This document shows, in pieces, positions 10,451 through 18,570 of a stretch of 52,202 nt of DNA. The first letter of the stretch is position 1. Each line of letters begins with the position of its first letter. Below the pieces are notes generated by a model. It ran no database searches and had not been told where the DNA came from. It saw only the letters and a list, made by a program, of their open reading frames with translations. The translations under genes were made by a program, and so were the position numbers. Source of the stretch: Convivina intestini (GTDB lineage Bacteria; Bacillota; Bacilli; Lactobacillales; Lactobacillaceae); assembly GCF_003096575.1 (NCBI RefSeq), contig NZ_QEKT01000004.1, positions 83,822-136,023 on the forward strand. The letters are read 5' to 3'.

Positions 10451-10694
10451 TGATCAAAATGAGCAGCAATTTATCGATGAATACAATCGCCTTTTGAATG
10501 AAGAAAAACAAAATATTGAAAAAGATATTGTGAAACAAATTCATAAAATCAAAGATACTTTAGCTCAACGCCAAGTCGAATTAGCTAAAAGCCTGTCAGG
10601 TCCCCTGGAAGCCAAAAATCAAGAACAATTCAATCATTTTCAAAAGCAATTAGATCAAACTATTCAAAATTTAGATTTGTTTTCAGACAAATAA
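10443..10694 (+). CDS. Small helical protein, partner of the split lipase
   Basis: An 83-residue, highly charged, Gln/Lys/Glu-rich protein that looks entirely helical or coiled-coil. Its ATG overlaps the end of the lipase frame by 8 nt, so the two are translationally coupled. Small helical proteins encoded beside type VII-secreted LXG toxins act as targeting partners (Lap or TlaA/TlaB types), and this position would suit such a role, but I recognise no named family. It has no signal peptide, membrane segment or WxG motif. Confidence 0.65.
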   Translation: MSDDQNEQQFIDEYNRLLNEEKQNIEKDIVKQIHKIKDTLAQRQVELAKSLSGPLEAKNQEQFNHFQKQLDQTIQNLDLFSDK

Positions 10695-10695
10695 A

Positions 10696-10723
10696 AAGCC
10701 TGTCTACCACATGATAAACAGGC
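10696..10723. terminator. Stem-loop after the split lipase locus
   Basis: AGCCTGT and AACAGGCT form an inverted repeat around a loop of about 13 nt. On the plus strand no T-run follows. On the minus strand the stem is followed by TTTTTATTT, so as a terminator it points leftward, where there is no obvious upstream minus-strand gene. Confidence 0.45.
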
Positions 10724-10825
10724 TCCAAAGATCGAGGATAAATCCCCCAATGTTTCAAATATTATTCTTATAATACCTAATTGCTGTATGATGGTCACTA
10801 GAATAGAGATAAAGAAGGTATATAC

Positions 10826-11359
10826 ATGACTGAAAAATTCAGGGTCTATCGTGACCTACTATCACAAACTTACGAGACCGCCGTTAATACCCTATTAACA
10901 AAATATGGTCCTGCCCAAGACGACTACTTCCAGCAAGCATCATACTCTGCCTTTAAGGCTGGTACGATTGATAAACCAGTCAATGGTAATGTTGACCGCA
11001 GTGACGAAGGACTTTTTTGCCACCATATCCGTGCCAATCACTACTTACGTTTGAATGATGCCCAATCAATTATTAACTTTCACGTTCCTTTTACCGCACA
11101 GAAAAAAGACCAATTGGTATATGCTGATGTCATCGAGCATATGATTCTCCACGCTTTAATCGCCAAAGAAACCCATCAAAAATTCGGTTGGGATGAACTG
11201 CAGATTTACTTGAAACCCAAAGTGCTGGAATGGTATGTCAGTCAAGTCACACCTATCCGTCCCAATGAAAGACTGTCTTATGACAAGGCTTGGTTAAATC
11301 AGGATGAAGCCATCGCCATCGCTGAACAATCAGACCATACTGCTCGAGGTGAATTATAA
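10826..11359 (+). CDS. Hypothetical protein with HHI...EHxxLH motifs, possible HNH-like fold
   Basis: A 177-residue soluble protein starting at an ATG preceded by AAGAAGG. The centre reads EGLFCHHIRAN and later LVYADVIEHMILHALI. The spacing of the His pair, an Asn and the EHxxLH segment is reminiscent of His-metal nuclease folds and of uncharacterised phage or accessory proteins. I cannot place it in a named family and the nuclease idea is only a guess. It stands alone between two stem-loops and is probably monocistronic. A strong terminator follows directly. Confidence 0.6.
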   Translation: MTEKFRVYRDLLSQTYETAVNTLLTKYGPAQDDYFQQASYSAFKAGTIDKPVNGNVDRSDEGLFCHHIRANHYLRLNDAQSIINFHVPFTAQKKDQLVYADVIEHMILHALIAKETHQKFGWDELQIYLKPKVLEWYVSQVTPIRPNERLSYDKAWLNQDEAIAIAEQSDHTARGEL

Positions 11360-11398
11360 AAAGCTACTTCATTTGATATACAAATGAGTAGCTTTTTT
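11358..11398 (+). terminator. Rho-independent terminator, 10826 gene / mmuM
   Basis: A long stem (AAAGCTACT, one bulged T, CATTTG, paired with CAAATGAGTAGCTTT) ending in TTTTTT. It separates the convergent gene at 10826 from mmuM and the A-rich left arm may also serve the minus strand. Confidence 0.85.
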
Positions 11399-11424
11399 AC
11401 TGTGATTCAAGGTCAGTGTTACCG

Positions 11425-12342
11425 TTATTTTTCCAGCTCGGCCTTCACTCTTGCTAATTCATCCGGTATCATCTGACAGCAACCACTAATCCAACTGGCT
11501 CCAGCATCATGCCAGGCACAAGCATTTTCTGAAAAAACTGATTCATTTGTAACTGTCCAGGTTTTAGTATTCGGATCATATGTTGAACCAGCATTGGGAG
11601 CCAACGCAATTGCTTTAGACTTTTTAGCATGTTCCCTAAGATAGCTGATTGCCTCAAGTGAAAATTCAGGGTTAAAGCAGTTCAAACCATAGGCAACAAT
11701 ATTGTCTTGGTTTTCTAATAACTGCTGAACTACCACAAGATCAGTTCCGTCAGCTATGTGGTGGCTGTCTTTTAATGAACAGGTAAAGAGGACTGACATG
11801 TTAGGATATTGATCTAACAGATTACAAAGCGTCTTAACTTCCAATAAGGAAGGTACCGTTTGAATAGCCAGCAAATCACTCCCCGCTTCAATTAACCACT
11901 TCATCCGATCCTGATGAAACAACTTTAAACCAGCCTGATCAGTATCATAATTACCCGTATACTCAGCCCCATTGGCCAGGTAAGCCCCATATGGTCCAAT
12001 ATTCCCTGCAACCCATTTGGTTTGCTTTCCAGTACTTGCTAGACGAGCTCGTTGCGCTAACAACACAGATTCTTTGATAAATTTCTCAGATTCCTCATAG
12101 CTGTAACCTTGTTTTTCAAATCCGGCTGGACTAGCTTGATAAGAATCGGTAGTCGTAATATTAGAACCTGCATTAAAAAAATCTAAATGAACCTGATAAA
12201 TTTTATCGGGATCAGTAATCAAAGCCTTAGCTGTCCAAAGCGGGTTATTGGTATCAAAACCCAAATTCTCTAATCCAAGACTCATTGAAGTATCAAAAAT
12301 AATCGTTTCTTGTTGAGCTGCCCAAGTCTTAAAGTTCATCAC
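11425..12342 (-). CDS. mmuM: Homocysteine S-methyltransferase
   Basis: A cytosolic 305-residue zinc enzyme that transfers the methyl group of S-methylmethionine to homocysteine, giving two methionines. The family features are present: the N-terminal DTSMSLGLE segment, a Cys in GLNCFNP, and the C-terminal zinc-binding pair in ISGCCQ. The length is normal. Its ATG lies inside the end of the permease gene (14-nt overlap), so the two form an operon under the Met T-box upstream of the permease. Together they form a salvage route for plant-derived S-methylmethionine. Confidence 0.93.
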   Translation of the reverse strand: MMNFKTWAAQQETIIFDTSMSLGLENLGFDTNNPLWTAKALITDPDKIYQVHLDFFNAGSNITTTDSYQASPAGFEKQGYSYEESEKFIKESVLLAQRARLASTGKQTKWVAGNIGPYGAYLANGAEYTGNYDTDQAGLKLFHQDRMKWLIEAGSDLLAIQTVPSLLEVKTLCNLLDQYPNMSVLFTCSLKDSHHIADGTDLVVVQQLLENQDNIVAYGLNCFNPEFSLEAISYLREHAKKSKAIALAPNAGSTYDPNTKTWTVTNESVFSENACAWHDAGASWISGCCQMIPDELARVKAELEK

Positions 12343-13678
12343 TTTTCTCCTTTTTTCTTTCCACTAAAATTCGGTAAAAATATAAACAAATAGTAACTGG
12401 AATGCCAACAATCAATGCAATTTGCTGATTAGGATCAAAACCAATTCCCACGATGGATAATAGACAAATTAAAATTACTGTAATTGGCGTAAAAGGATAC
12501 CAGCTAACCCGGTATTTCAAATCACTTAAATCATGTTTTTGAAGATACTGGCGACGAAAGTTAAGTTCGGACCACGCTATTACAATCCAAACAGCGACTA
12601 CCGCAAATGCTGAAAGAGCATTCAAAATAAGATAAATTGTTTGAGCAGCGTAAATACCAGATAAGAGAGATAGTGCACCACCAGCCATGGTTAAACATAG
12701 ACCATAAACAGGTAAACCCACGTGATTAAGCTTGGCCAATTTTCGAGTAATTTCTCCTTTATCAGCTAGTGACCAAATCATTCTTGAAGCAGCATACACT
12801 CCTGCATTGGAGGCTGAAAAAAGGGTAATAATTAAGATAGCATTCATTATATCAGCTGCCCCCGGAATTCCCGCATGATTCAAAATTGTAACAAAGGGAC
12901 TGGTCGTTAACCCTTGATCCTGTGGCGACAACAAAGTACCCATTACAAAGATTGCGCCAATAAAAAGAACAATCAGTATGGCCAAAGTCTGACGCATTGC
13001 CTTTGGAATCGTCTTATCTGGATTTTTAGCCTCTCCTGCCGCTACTCCTATCATTTCAGCGCCCGAGTATGCAAAATTTGCAGTTAAAATTGTAGCTAAA
13101 ATTGGCCCAATGCCATTAGGTAACCAACCTCGGTTCGTTAATTGACTAAACCCTTTAACCTGGTAAGGATCGTGGTTAGGTAAAACTTTAGCAATCATTA
13201 ACAGGCCAATTCCGACAAAAATCATTAAAGCCACTGTTTTAATCCAAGAGGTCAGAGCCTCGCTTTTGTTAAACCAAGTTAACTGATTAAGATTGACAAT
13301 AAAAATCAACAATCCAAAACAAAAACACCAAATCCAAATGGGAAAGCTGGGAAACCATCTCCGCATCAAAATGCCAATTGTCAGTAAATTTGATCCCAGG
13401 GCAATTGTCCAAGTTGCCCAATAAAGCCAAGCCACCACAAAACCAACCCCTTTGTTAATATACGCGTTGGCATAATCATGAAAGGAACCGGTTTTAGGAT
13501 TATCAACAGATAATTCACCCAGGCATTGCATAACCAGACACACAAGTATCGCCCCAACTATATATCCAAAGATAGTGCCCAAAGCACCCGCACTTTGAAT
13601 AAAGTAACCGGGACTCATAAAAATTCCAGTCCCAATCACACCACCTAGAGAAAGGGCTAGCATTTGCCGACTGCCCAT
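12329..13678 (-). CDS. mmuP: Amino acid permease, probable S-methylmethionine transporter
   Basis: An APC-family permease of 449 residues from the first ATG, with about 12 membrane segments and the family signature LGGVIGTGIF close to the N-terminus. Its partner mmuM and the Met T-box point to S-methylmethionine as substrate. The start is uncertain: the ATG at 13676-13678 has no convincing ribosome binding site and would leave only 12 residues before the first helix. A strong GGGGAGG (13714-13720) lies 5 nt before an in-frame ATT (13706-13708) and 8 nt before ATC (13703-13705), so translation may begin there at a rare codon, adding about ten residues. Confidence 0.88.
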   Translation of the reverse strand: MGSRQMLALSLGGVIGTGIFMSPGYFIQSAGALGTIFGYIVGAILVCLVMQCLGELSVDNPKTGSFHDYANAYINKGVGFVVAWLYWATWTIALGSNLLTIGILMRRWFPSFPIWIWCFCFGLLIFIVNLNQLTWFNKSEALTSWIKTVALMIFVGIGLLMIAKVLPNHDPYQVKGFSQLTNRGWLPNGIGPILATILTANFAYSGAEMIGVAAGEAKNPDKTIPKAMRQTLAILIVLFIGAIFVMGTLLSPQDQGLTTSPFVTILNHAGIPGAADIMNAILIITLFSASNAGVYAASRMIWSLADKGEITRKLAKLNHVGLPVYGLCLTMAGGALSLLSGIYAAQTIYLILNALSAFAVVAVWIVIAWSELNFRRQYLQKHDLSDLKYRVSWYPFTPITVILICLLSIVGIGFDPNQQIALIVGIPVTICLYFYRILVERKKEKSDEL

Positions 13679-13726
13679 TTGCTGTTTTTGACCTACTTTA
13701 GCGATAATATTAACCTCCCCATTTAA

Positions 13727-13970
13727 TAAAAAGCGCCCCTACCCTAAATTAATTAGGATAGAGGCGCTGGTTGCACGGTACCACTCTACTTTTATTAGTT
13801 ATATAACTAACCTTTTTATTTGATAAAATATCAAACACTGTAACGGATGTTAACCGTGATTTAAATCATTTATAAAACCGACCATATTCACTAGTACCGA
13901 TAACCTGTTTCTCAGCTCCCACAGTTTTCTGTAAAATCAGCCACTAATTACTCATCTGTTTCTCATTATA
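13727..13970 (-). promoter_or_regulatory. Met T-box leader of mmuPM
   Basis: Read on the minus strand: a -10 TATAAT (13965-13970), a stem I region with the AUG specifier at 13883-13885 (context GAAT-AUG-GUC), the T-box core AGTGGTACCG within 13769-13787, and a terminator of AGCGCC stems ending in TTTTT (13727-13769). Uncharged tRNA-Met should stabilise the antiterminator and switch on mmuP and mmuM. Confidence 0.9.
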
Positions 13971-14071
13971 CAATAATTTTTCATTATTTTCCGAAAAGTT
14001 ATTGTAACCGTTCAAAATAATTAGTCCTATGGTTGAACACCGAAAAACTGAGTTGCTTTATACGTATCAAA

Positions 14072-14104
14072 AACAAAAAGCCATCTAATTACCATAGTAA
14101 TTAA
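14072..14104 (-). terminator. Possible terminator of the second lipase locus
   Basis: On the minus strand a TTAATTAC/GTAATTA stem is followed by GATGGC and then TTTTTGTTTTT. The stem is AT-rich and the T-run is offset by several bases, so this is a weak call. The rest of 13991-14166 holds nothing I can name. Confidence 0.35.
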
Positions 14105-14166
14105 GCGACAAAAATTATGGAACTAGTTCTCTCTAACTTGGAGGGTACAAATCATCAGTAGCTTTT

Positions 14167-14496
14167 TTACATATGTCCATAATTTTCTTCCAGGCGATTC
14201 GATTTTAACCGATAATCTTGACGAATTCTTTGTAAACCAGCTTGTAAATTTAATTCAATTTGACGAAAATCTTGTCGTGCGGCTTGTTCGACTGATTCGA
14301 TTTCTGGAAAGAGCATCCCTAATTCAAGCCCCACCGAATGACTATGTAAATAATGACAGTAATCAACGATAGCATCAATTTGTTGATGCAACTTAGTTTG
14401 AATATAGTGGAGTTGCTCCAGGCCGGTTTCAATCTGCTTTTGTTTAAAGTGAAAGTCCGCTGTCAAATTTTCTTGATGTTGTAAAAATTCACGCAT
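14167..14496 (-). CDS. Small helical protein, third after DUF1310-like protein and lipase
   Basis: A 109-residue, Gln/Glu-rich helical protein with no signal or membrane segment, starting at an ATG with AGGAG 5 nt upstream. It follows the 14505 gene by 8 nt and is the last gene of the lipase operon. In type VII secretion loci, pairs of small helical proteins next to LXG-type toxins act as export partners. This and the preceding protein fit that arrangement by size and position. I see no FxxxD or WxG hallmark, so the role is inferred from context. Confidence 0.65.
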   Translation of the reverse strand: MREFLQHQENLTADFHFKQKQIETGLEQLHYIQTKLHQQIDAIVDYCHYLHSHSVGLELGMLFPEIESVEQAARQDFRQIELNLQAGLQRIRQDYRLKSNRLEENYGHM

Positions 14497-14504
14497 TGAT
14501 TCTC

Positions 14505-14810
14505 CTAAGGTTTAATTGACTGTACACCGGCTTCAATATGTTGCATATTATCTAAAATACGATGGTATTCCTGCCGAATTGCCTTATGCGTCGCACCCTT
14601 AAAGCCCGTACTGTCAGGACTGCCTTGACTTTGTCGAAGTTCTTGGGCAATTAAGGGAACTGATCGTTGCCACCCTTGCGTATCAAAATGATATCGAGCA
14701 TGAATTTCACCACAAAAAGCAAATTTCAAGGCCACTTTAGCGGCTTCGTGGGTTGCTTTTAACCCCATTGTGGCAATATTTTCCATATTTCCAATTAAAT
14801 AATTATTCAT
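14505..14810 (-). CDS. Small helical protein downstream of lipase
   Basis: A 101-residue protein, predicted helical with a Gly/Ser-containing turn around residues 60-70. It starts 7 nt after the lipase stop, using a GGAG that lies within the end of the lipase gene, so translation is probably coupled. Position and size suggest a targeting or chaperone partner of the lipase, comparable to TlaA/TlaB beside TslA. I recognise no Pfam family with certainty. Confidence 0.65.
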   Translation of the reverse strand: MNNYLIGNMENIATMGLKATHEAAKVALKFAFCGEIHARYHFDTQGWQRSVPLIAQELRQSQGSPDSTGFKGATHKAIRQEYHRILDNMQHIEAGVQSIKP

Positions 14811-14817
14811 TGGCTAC

Positions 14818-16011
14818 TTACTCCATTAAACAAAACTGTTGGCGATCCTGTTGATCTTGTAACACCCGTTGGTCGGCTGTATTTAGAATTTTATTTTTTA
14901 AATTAATAAAAGCTCGAATACCACCATCTAATTCTCGTTGACTGATCAAAACTGCTGCCGGTGAATAGTGGTATTGTGGCTTTAACCGATAAGTGTCATC
15001 ACAATGCTCAATATCTTCAGCGTTAATATTAGGGATTCCATACATTCTCCTTTTCGTTTCACTATGGTCTTTAACCAAAGTTGTTTCAATTTGACTGTTA
15101 ATTTTCTTTAATTCTTTTAGTTGCGCAATCTGTCGACCCAAAAAGTCACAATAACGGGTTGCAGCCTCATATTCCAAGGCAATCGTTCCGCCCTTAGCTC
15201 GAGCCAATAAATAAGCCTGCCGGTGACGGACGGCTAACTGCTTAGAGGCAGTTTTCATTAACTGCTCGTCTAATAATAGGTTACCCTGCTCATCATAGCG
15301 ATAGCCGCCCCACATATGTTGCTGACCAACATCATGAAGGTTAGGACTGTCAACATAAATCAAAATACCGGCCACTTTATCAGGATCCGTATAAGGACTG
15401 TAGCCACTGACTGAAATCAAATCTTTTAAATCCATATGATTTAAAATTTTAGACTTCATTTGTCCCAGATTTTTTTGCTGGGCAAAATTTAATAGATGCC
15501 AAACCGCTGGCCCCTCATACAAATTCGCCTCGGCCAACCGCTCTTGTTGTTTACCGTCTAAACACCCCAAAGCATTGGTGGCATTAGCAGCTCCCAGCGA
15601 GTGAGCATATACATACAAATCAGCTTGCGGATAATCTTTCAAACTGTCTTGCATAACGGTAACGGCCTGCATTGATTGTGGGATACCTAAGAGTGGTGTT
15701 TGCATGGCAATACTACTATCCGCACCGTACCAGTCCCCGTACAGTTGTTTGGAGCCTTGATATAAAATCGCCACTTGTTTCACAGATTGTAGCTGACTGG
15801 GACTAGGATTTTTCGGTAACTGCACATCGGTTACAACATAAGCATCTAGACTGGTGATGGGGTCGTGAATGGCTTTGGAGACGTAACCGACATTTTTACG
15901 ACCAGTTTTCTTTGTTTTTAACAAAACTGGATCACCAATAAGGTAAGATTCAGCGTATTCCTGTTTAGCAAATTCTACTTTTTCTTCGTCATTCAAATTA
16001 CCCCATTGCAC
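14818..16011 (-). CDS. Lipase-like alpha/beta hydrolase with C-terminal helical domain; candidate reverse-LXG effector
   Basis: A 397-residue protein starting at GTG (16009-16011), chosen because GGGAGG lies 9 nt upstream. There is no signal peptide. The N-terminal ~250 residues look like a class 3-type lipase fold with the nucleophile elbow YAHSLGAANA; LHDVGQQHMWGG may carry the catalytic His. The C-terminal ~140 residues are helical and charged, without membrane segments. An enzyme domain first and a helical export-like domain second, followed by two small helical genes, is the order of the type VII-secreted lipase TslA of Staphylococcus aureus. The target would be membrane lipid of rival cells. 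It may instead be a cytosolic or otherwise exported lipase. It shares its layout with the broken gene at 9221. Confidence 0.75.
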   Translation of the reverse strand: MQWGNLNDEEKVEFAKQEYAESYLIGDPVLLKTKKTGRKNVGYVSKAIHDPITSLDAYVVTDVQLPKNPSPSQLQSVKQVAILYQGSKQLYGDWYGADSSIAMQTPLLGIPQSMQAVTVMQDSLKDYPQADLYVYAHSLGAANATNALGCLDGKQQERLAEANLYEGPAVWHLLNFAQQKNLGQMKSKILNHMDLKDLISVSGYSPYTDPDKVAGILIYVDSPNLHDVGQQHMWGGYRYDEQGNLLLDEQLMKTASKQLAVRHRQAYLLARAKGGTIALEYEAATRYCDFLGRQIAQLKELKKINSQIETTLVKDHSETKRRMYGIPNINAEDIEHCDDTYRLKPQYHYSPAAVLISQRELDGGIRAFINLKNKILNTADQRVLQDQQDRQQFCLME

Positions 16012-16056
16012 TATTTATTACCTCCCACTTTCTTATGCCTGCATTCATAAAACTCT

Positions 16057-16500
16057 TTATTCTTCAGTTGAAGGAAGTGCGAAATTATCCGACAACTTCT
16101 TCCGGAACCCCATACTGCCAACATGAATTCCGCTAGAACCTTTCCCAATAGTCCCATTAAAGCCAAGACTTTCATCCCCATTTACATAACCATAAAAGTT
16201 CACGCCCCCCATAGGATTATGGTCAGTACGAGATTGATCTATCGTAATTTTTTTAACAAAATTATGTTTATCATCCTCACGTACCCATTCTTCAATCTCC
16301 CCCTTATGCTCCTCAACTATCTTTACCATCTTAGTATGTTCAACCCGCTCGGCCTGTTGCTTATCACTCACGATTTTGACTCCAATTCCGACGCTTACTA
16401 AAAAAACAACAAAAATTACTGATAATGCCAGCAACCATCTTTTTTTACGATGGTGATTACGTTCGTCAATTCTTCGTAGAATTTCATCATCATTTATCAC
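16057..16500 (-). CDS. DUF1310-like single-pass membrane protein, candidate immunity or accessory factor
   Basis: A 147-residue protein starting at GTG with AGGAGG 8 nt upstream. A basic cytosolic N-terminus (residues 1-21) precedes one membrane helix (about 22-45). The outer domain contains KITIDQSRTDHNPMGG and FYGYVNGDESL, a pattern typical of the small DUF1310 family of Firmicutes. It is the first gene of the lipase operon, 45 nt before the lipase start. An extracellularly exposed membrane protein beside a lipid-attacking toxin would suit self-protection, but that function is inferred. Confidence 0.7.
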   Translation of the reverse strand: MINDDEILRRIDERNHHRKKRWLLALSVIFVVFLVSVGIGVKIVSDKQQAERVEHTKMVKIVEEHKGEIEEWVREDDKHNFVKKITIDQSRTDHNPMGGVNFYGYVNGDESLGFNGTIGKGSSGIHVGSMGFRKKLSDNFALPSTEE

Positions 16501-16571
16501 AAATATTTCCTCCTAACTTCATTAATTTACGCTACCCCATATCTTACGTAGCGCTATTCATTTTTACTCAA

Positions 16572-16597
16572 TAAAAAAACAACCATCACGGTTGTTT
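16572..16597 (-). terminator. Terminator of the transsulfuration gene
   Basis: Read on the minus strand, AAACAACC and GGTTGTTT pair around a 5-nt loop and are followed by an uninterrupted run of T residues. It lies about 65 nt past the stop of the PLP enzyme gene at 16664. Confidence 0.85.
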
Positions 16598-16663
16598 ATC
16601 CAAAAAATATAAGTTTCTATATCAATATGGTGGCAATGTATAGATGAAAATAACTGCTAATCA

Positions 16664-17824
16664 TTATTTAGTAGCCGTTGCGACAGCCTGTTCCAAATCG
16701 GCAATCAAATCCTCTGGATCTTCCAGGCCAACCGACAAACGAACTAAGTTAGGTCCAATACCAACTTTTTGGCGTTCTGCTAACGGTAATTCGGCATGCG
16801 TCATGTAGTATGGTAATTCAATCAAACTTTCAACCGATCCCAAACTAACCGCTAACCAAATCAATTGGGTGCTATTCACCAATTTCTTGGGGTCAACATT
16901 ATCTTTTAATTCAAAACTAATAACCCCACCGTACCCTTTTAATTCTTCCTGAGCCACTTGGTCGCTTGCATCGCCTGCACGACCTGGATAATATATTTTC
17001 TTAATAAAGTCTTCTTTTTGATCCAAATATTTTAAAACGGTTTGGGCATTTTGAATATGCCGGTCTAATCGGACTGACAAAGTTTTAATGCCCCTTATAA
17101 CCAAAATACAATTCTCCGGTGACAAAATACCGCCAACCGCATTTTGAGAAAAGTACAATTTTTCGCCAATATCATCATGATTCGTAACAACTAAACCAGC
17201 GATTACATCGGAATGTCCACCCAAATATTTAGTAGCCGAATGAATGACCACATCAGCACCCAAGGCAAGTGGTCGCTGTAAATATGGGGTTAAAAAGGTA
17301 TTGTCAACAATCGTCAAAACGCCATGCTTTTTAGCAATCGCTGAAACAGCACGAATACTCGTTACCTTCATGAAGGGATTATCAATGGGCTCAAAATAAA
17401 TAGCCTTGGTGTTAGGCTGAATAGCCGCTTCAACCTCCTCTAAATTCTGAGTATCGACTTGAGTAAATTCAATCTGTAAATGTTTCAGATAATCATTGAT
17501 TAGCCGAAAAGTCCCCCCATAAATATTCTTACTAACTACAATATGATCTCCGGGGACAAACAAGGTAAAGACGGCGTGGATTGCTGCCGAACCTGAAGCA
17601 AAGGCATAGCCGTGTTTGGCTTTTTCTAAAACCGCAATCTGCTTTTCCAAATATTCCCGTGTTGGGTTTAGTGAGCGTGAATAATCATATTTATTATCAG
17701 CATCAATATCATCAAAAGCATAAGTTGACGACTGATAAATTGGCACATTAACGGCACCAGTATTATTATCATGTAACTGATTGAGACCCTTCCCAAACAC
17801 CAATTCTGTATTAAAACCAACCAT
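16664..17824 (-). CDS. Cystathionine gamma-synthase / beta-lyase family PLP enzyme
   Basis: A cytosolic 386-residue Cys/Met-metabolism PLP enzyme of normal family length. The PLP lysine sits in HSATKYLGGHSD, the phosphate-binding Tyr/Arg region in YDYSRSLNPTR, and the conserved ASGSAAIHA loop near residue 80. It should act on acylated homoserine (gamma-replacement) or on cystathionine (beta-elimination); sequence alone does not separate the two. Only one such enzyme lies in this cluster, so it may do both steps, use sulfide directly, or rely on a second copy elsewhere. It is expressed divergently from metA through its own Met T-box. GAAAGGAG supports the ATG. Confidence 0.9.
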   Translation of the reverse strand: MVGFNTELVFGKGLNQLHDNNTGAVNVPIYQSSTYAFDDIDADNKYDYSRSLNPTREYLEKQIAVLEKAKHGYAFASGSAAIHAVFTLFVPGDHIVVSKNIYGGTFRLINDYLKHLQIEFTQVDTQNLEEVEAAIQPNTKAIYFEPIDNPFMKVTSIRAVSAIAKKHGVLTIVDNTFLTPYLQRPLALGADVVIHSATKYLGGHSDVIAGLVVTNHDDIGEKLYFSQNAVGGILSPENCILVIRGIKTLSVRLDRHIQNAQTVLKYLDQKEDFIKKIYYPGRAGDASDQVAQEELKGYGGVISFELKDNVDPKKLVNSTQLIWLAVSLGSVESLIELPYYMTHAELPLAERQKVGIGPNLVRLSVGLEDPEDLIADLEQAVATATK

Positions 17825-17847
17825 ATAAAAGTCTCCTTTCTAATTTA

Positions 17848-18110
17848 AAAAGCCCCGCAGTCATAAGAGACTACGGGACGTTAAAACGTGTTACCACCCT
17901 GATTTTATTCGGCATCACTACCGAATACTCAATAAGTACATCAAAAATGAGATACTCTAACGCGATAACGGGCGCACCCGAAACTAGCTAACTTTTGCTC
18001 GCCAATTTAAAAACTCAAAGACCATTTTCAGCTCCACCTTGCACTAATTCCCACCGACCATTAGCTCTCTGTCGCAACGTTATCAACTTACTTATCTCAT
18101 CATCGTCTGG
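17848..18110 (-). promoter_or_regulatory. Met T-box leader of the transsulfuration gene
   Basis: On the minus strand: specifier AUG at 18023-18025 in the context GAAA-AUG-GUC, T-box core AGGGTGGTAACACG at 17887-17900, and a terminator hairpin at 17851-17882 followed by TTTTT. About 140 nt (17850-18000) are nearly identical to the metE leader, in inverted orientation. Confidence 0.93.
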
Positions 18111-18120
18111 ATTGCTTCAC

Positions 18121-18149
18121 AGTCTAGCAAGGAAGTTTTTATTTGTCAA
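18121..18149 (-). promoter_or_regulatory. Promoter of the transsulfuration gene
   Basis: On the minus strand TTGACA (18144-18149), a 17-nt spacer and TAGACT (18121-18126). It stands directly upstream of the T-box leader and back-to-back with the metA promoter, about 85 nt apart. Confidence 0.8.
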
Positions 18150-18233
18150 ATCTAATTTTTATAAAAATAAATATTTTTATTATCACTATATAAGTAGCTA
18201 TTTAATTAAATTACTTTAATCTAATTTTCTCAT

Positions 18234-18262
18234 TTGACAGGGATTAAATTATAATTTACAAT
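18234..18262 (+). promoter_or_regulatory. Promoter of metA
   Basis: TTGACA (18234-18239), a 17-nt spacer and TACAAT (18257-18262), upstream of the metA T-box leader. Confidence 0.8.
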
Positions 18263-18289
18263 TCATAACAATTTCAAATCTATAAATTA

Positions 18290-18548
18290 CAGAGAAGAGC
18301 TAAGTTAACCTAATTAATTTTCAGTGAGCATCGTTTAGTGCAAAGGTGCAATTAATTTAACTTAGTAGATGAACTCTTAAAAATGGCCAGTTAGTGCAAG
18401 CTACTCGTCCGGTAGGAACCGTTATTTTCCCAGACATGTTAGTGTCGTTGAGGCTTAATTAGTGATAGTTAGGCAAAATTGGGTGGTACCACGAAAACTT
18501 TCGTCCCATGAATTTATTAAATATTACATGGCATGAAGGTTTTTTATT
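18290..18548 (+). promoter_or_regulatory. Met T-box leader of metA
   Basis: Specifier AUG at 18383-18385 (context AAAA-AUG-GCC), T-box core GGGTGGTACCACG at 18481-18493, and a terminator hairpin (TTCGTCCCATG with CATGGCATGAA) ending in TTTTTT at 18541-18546. It differs in sequence from the two flanking leaders, so it is not part of the inverted duplication. Confidence 0.92.
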
Positions 18549-18570
18549 ATGACTTTTAGGAGGAAATAAA

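Noticed and set aside
16123-16401. 92-codon plus-strand frame opposite the DUF1310-like gene
   Set aside because: No ribosome binding site; it lies antisense to a better-supported gene.
17995-18219. 74-codon plus-strand frame across the T-box leader
   Set aside because: The region is explained by the leader RNA and promoter on the minus strand.
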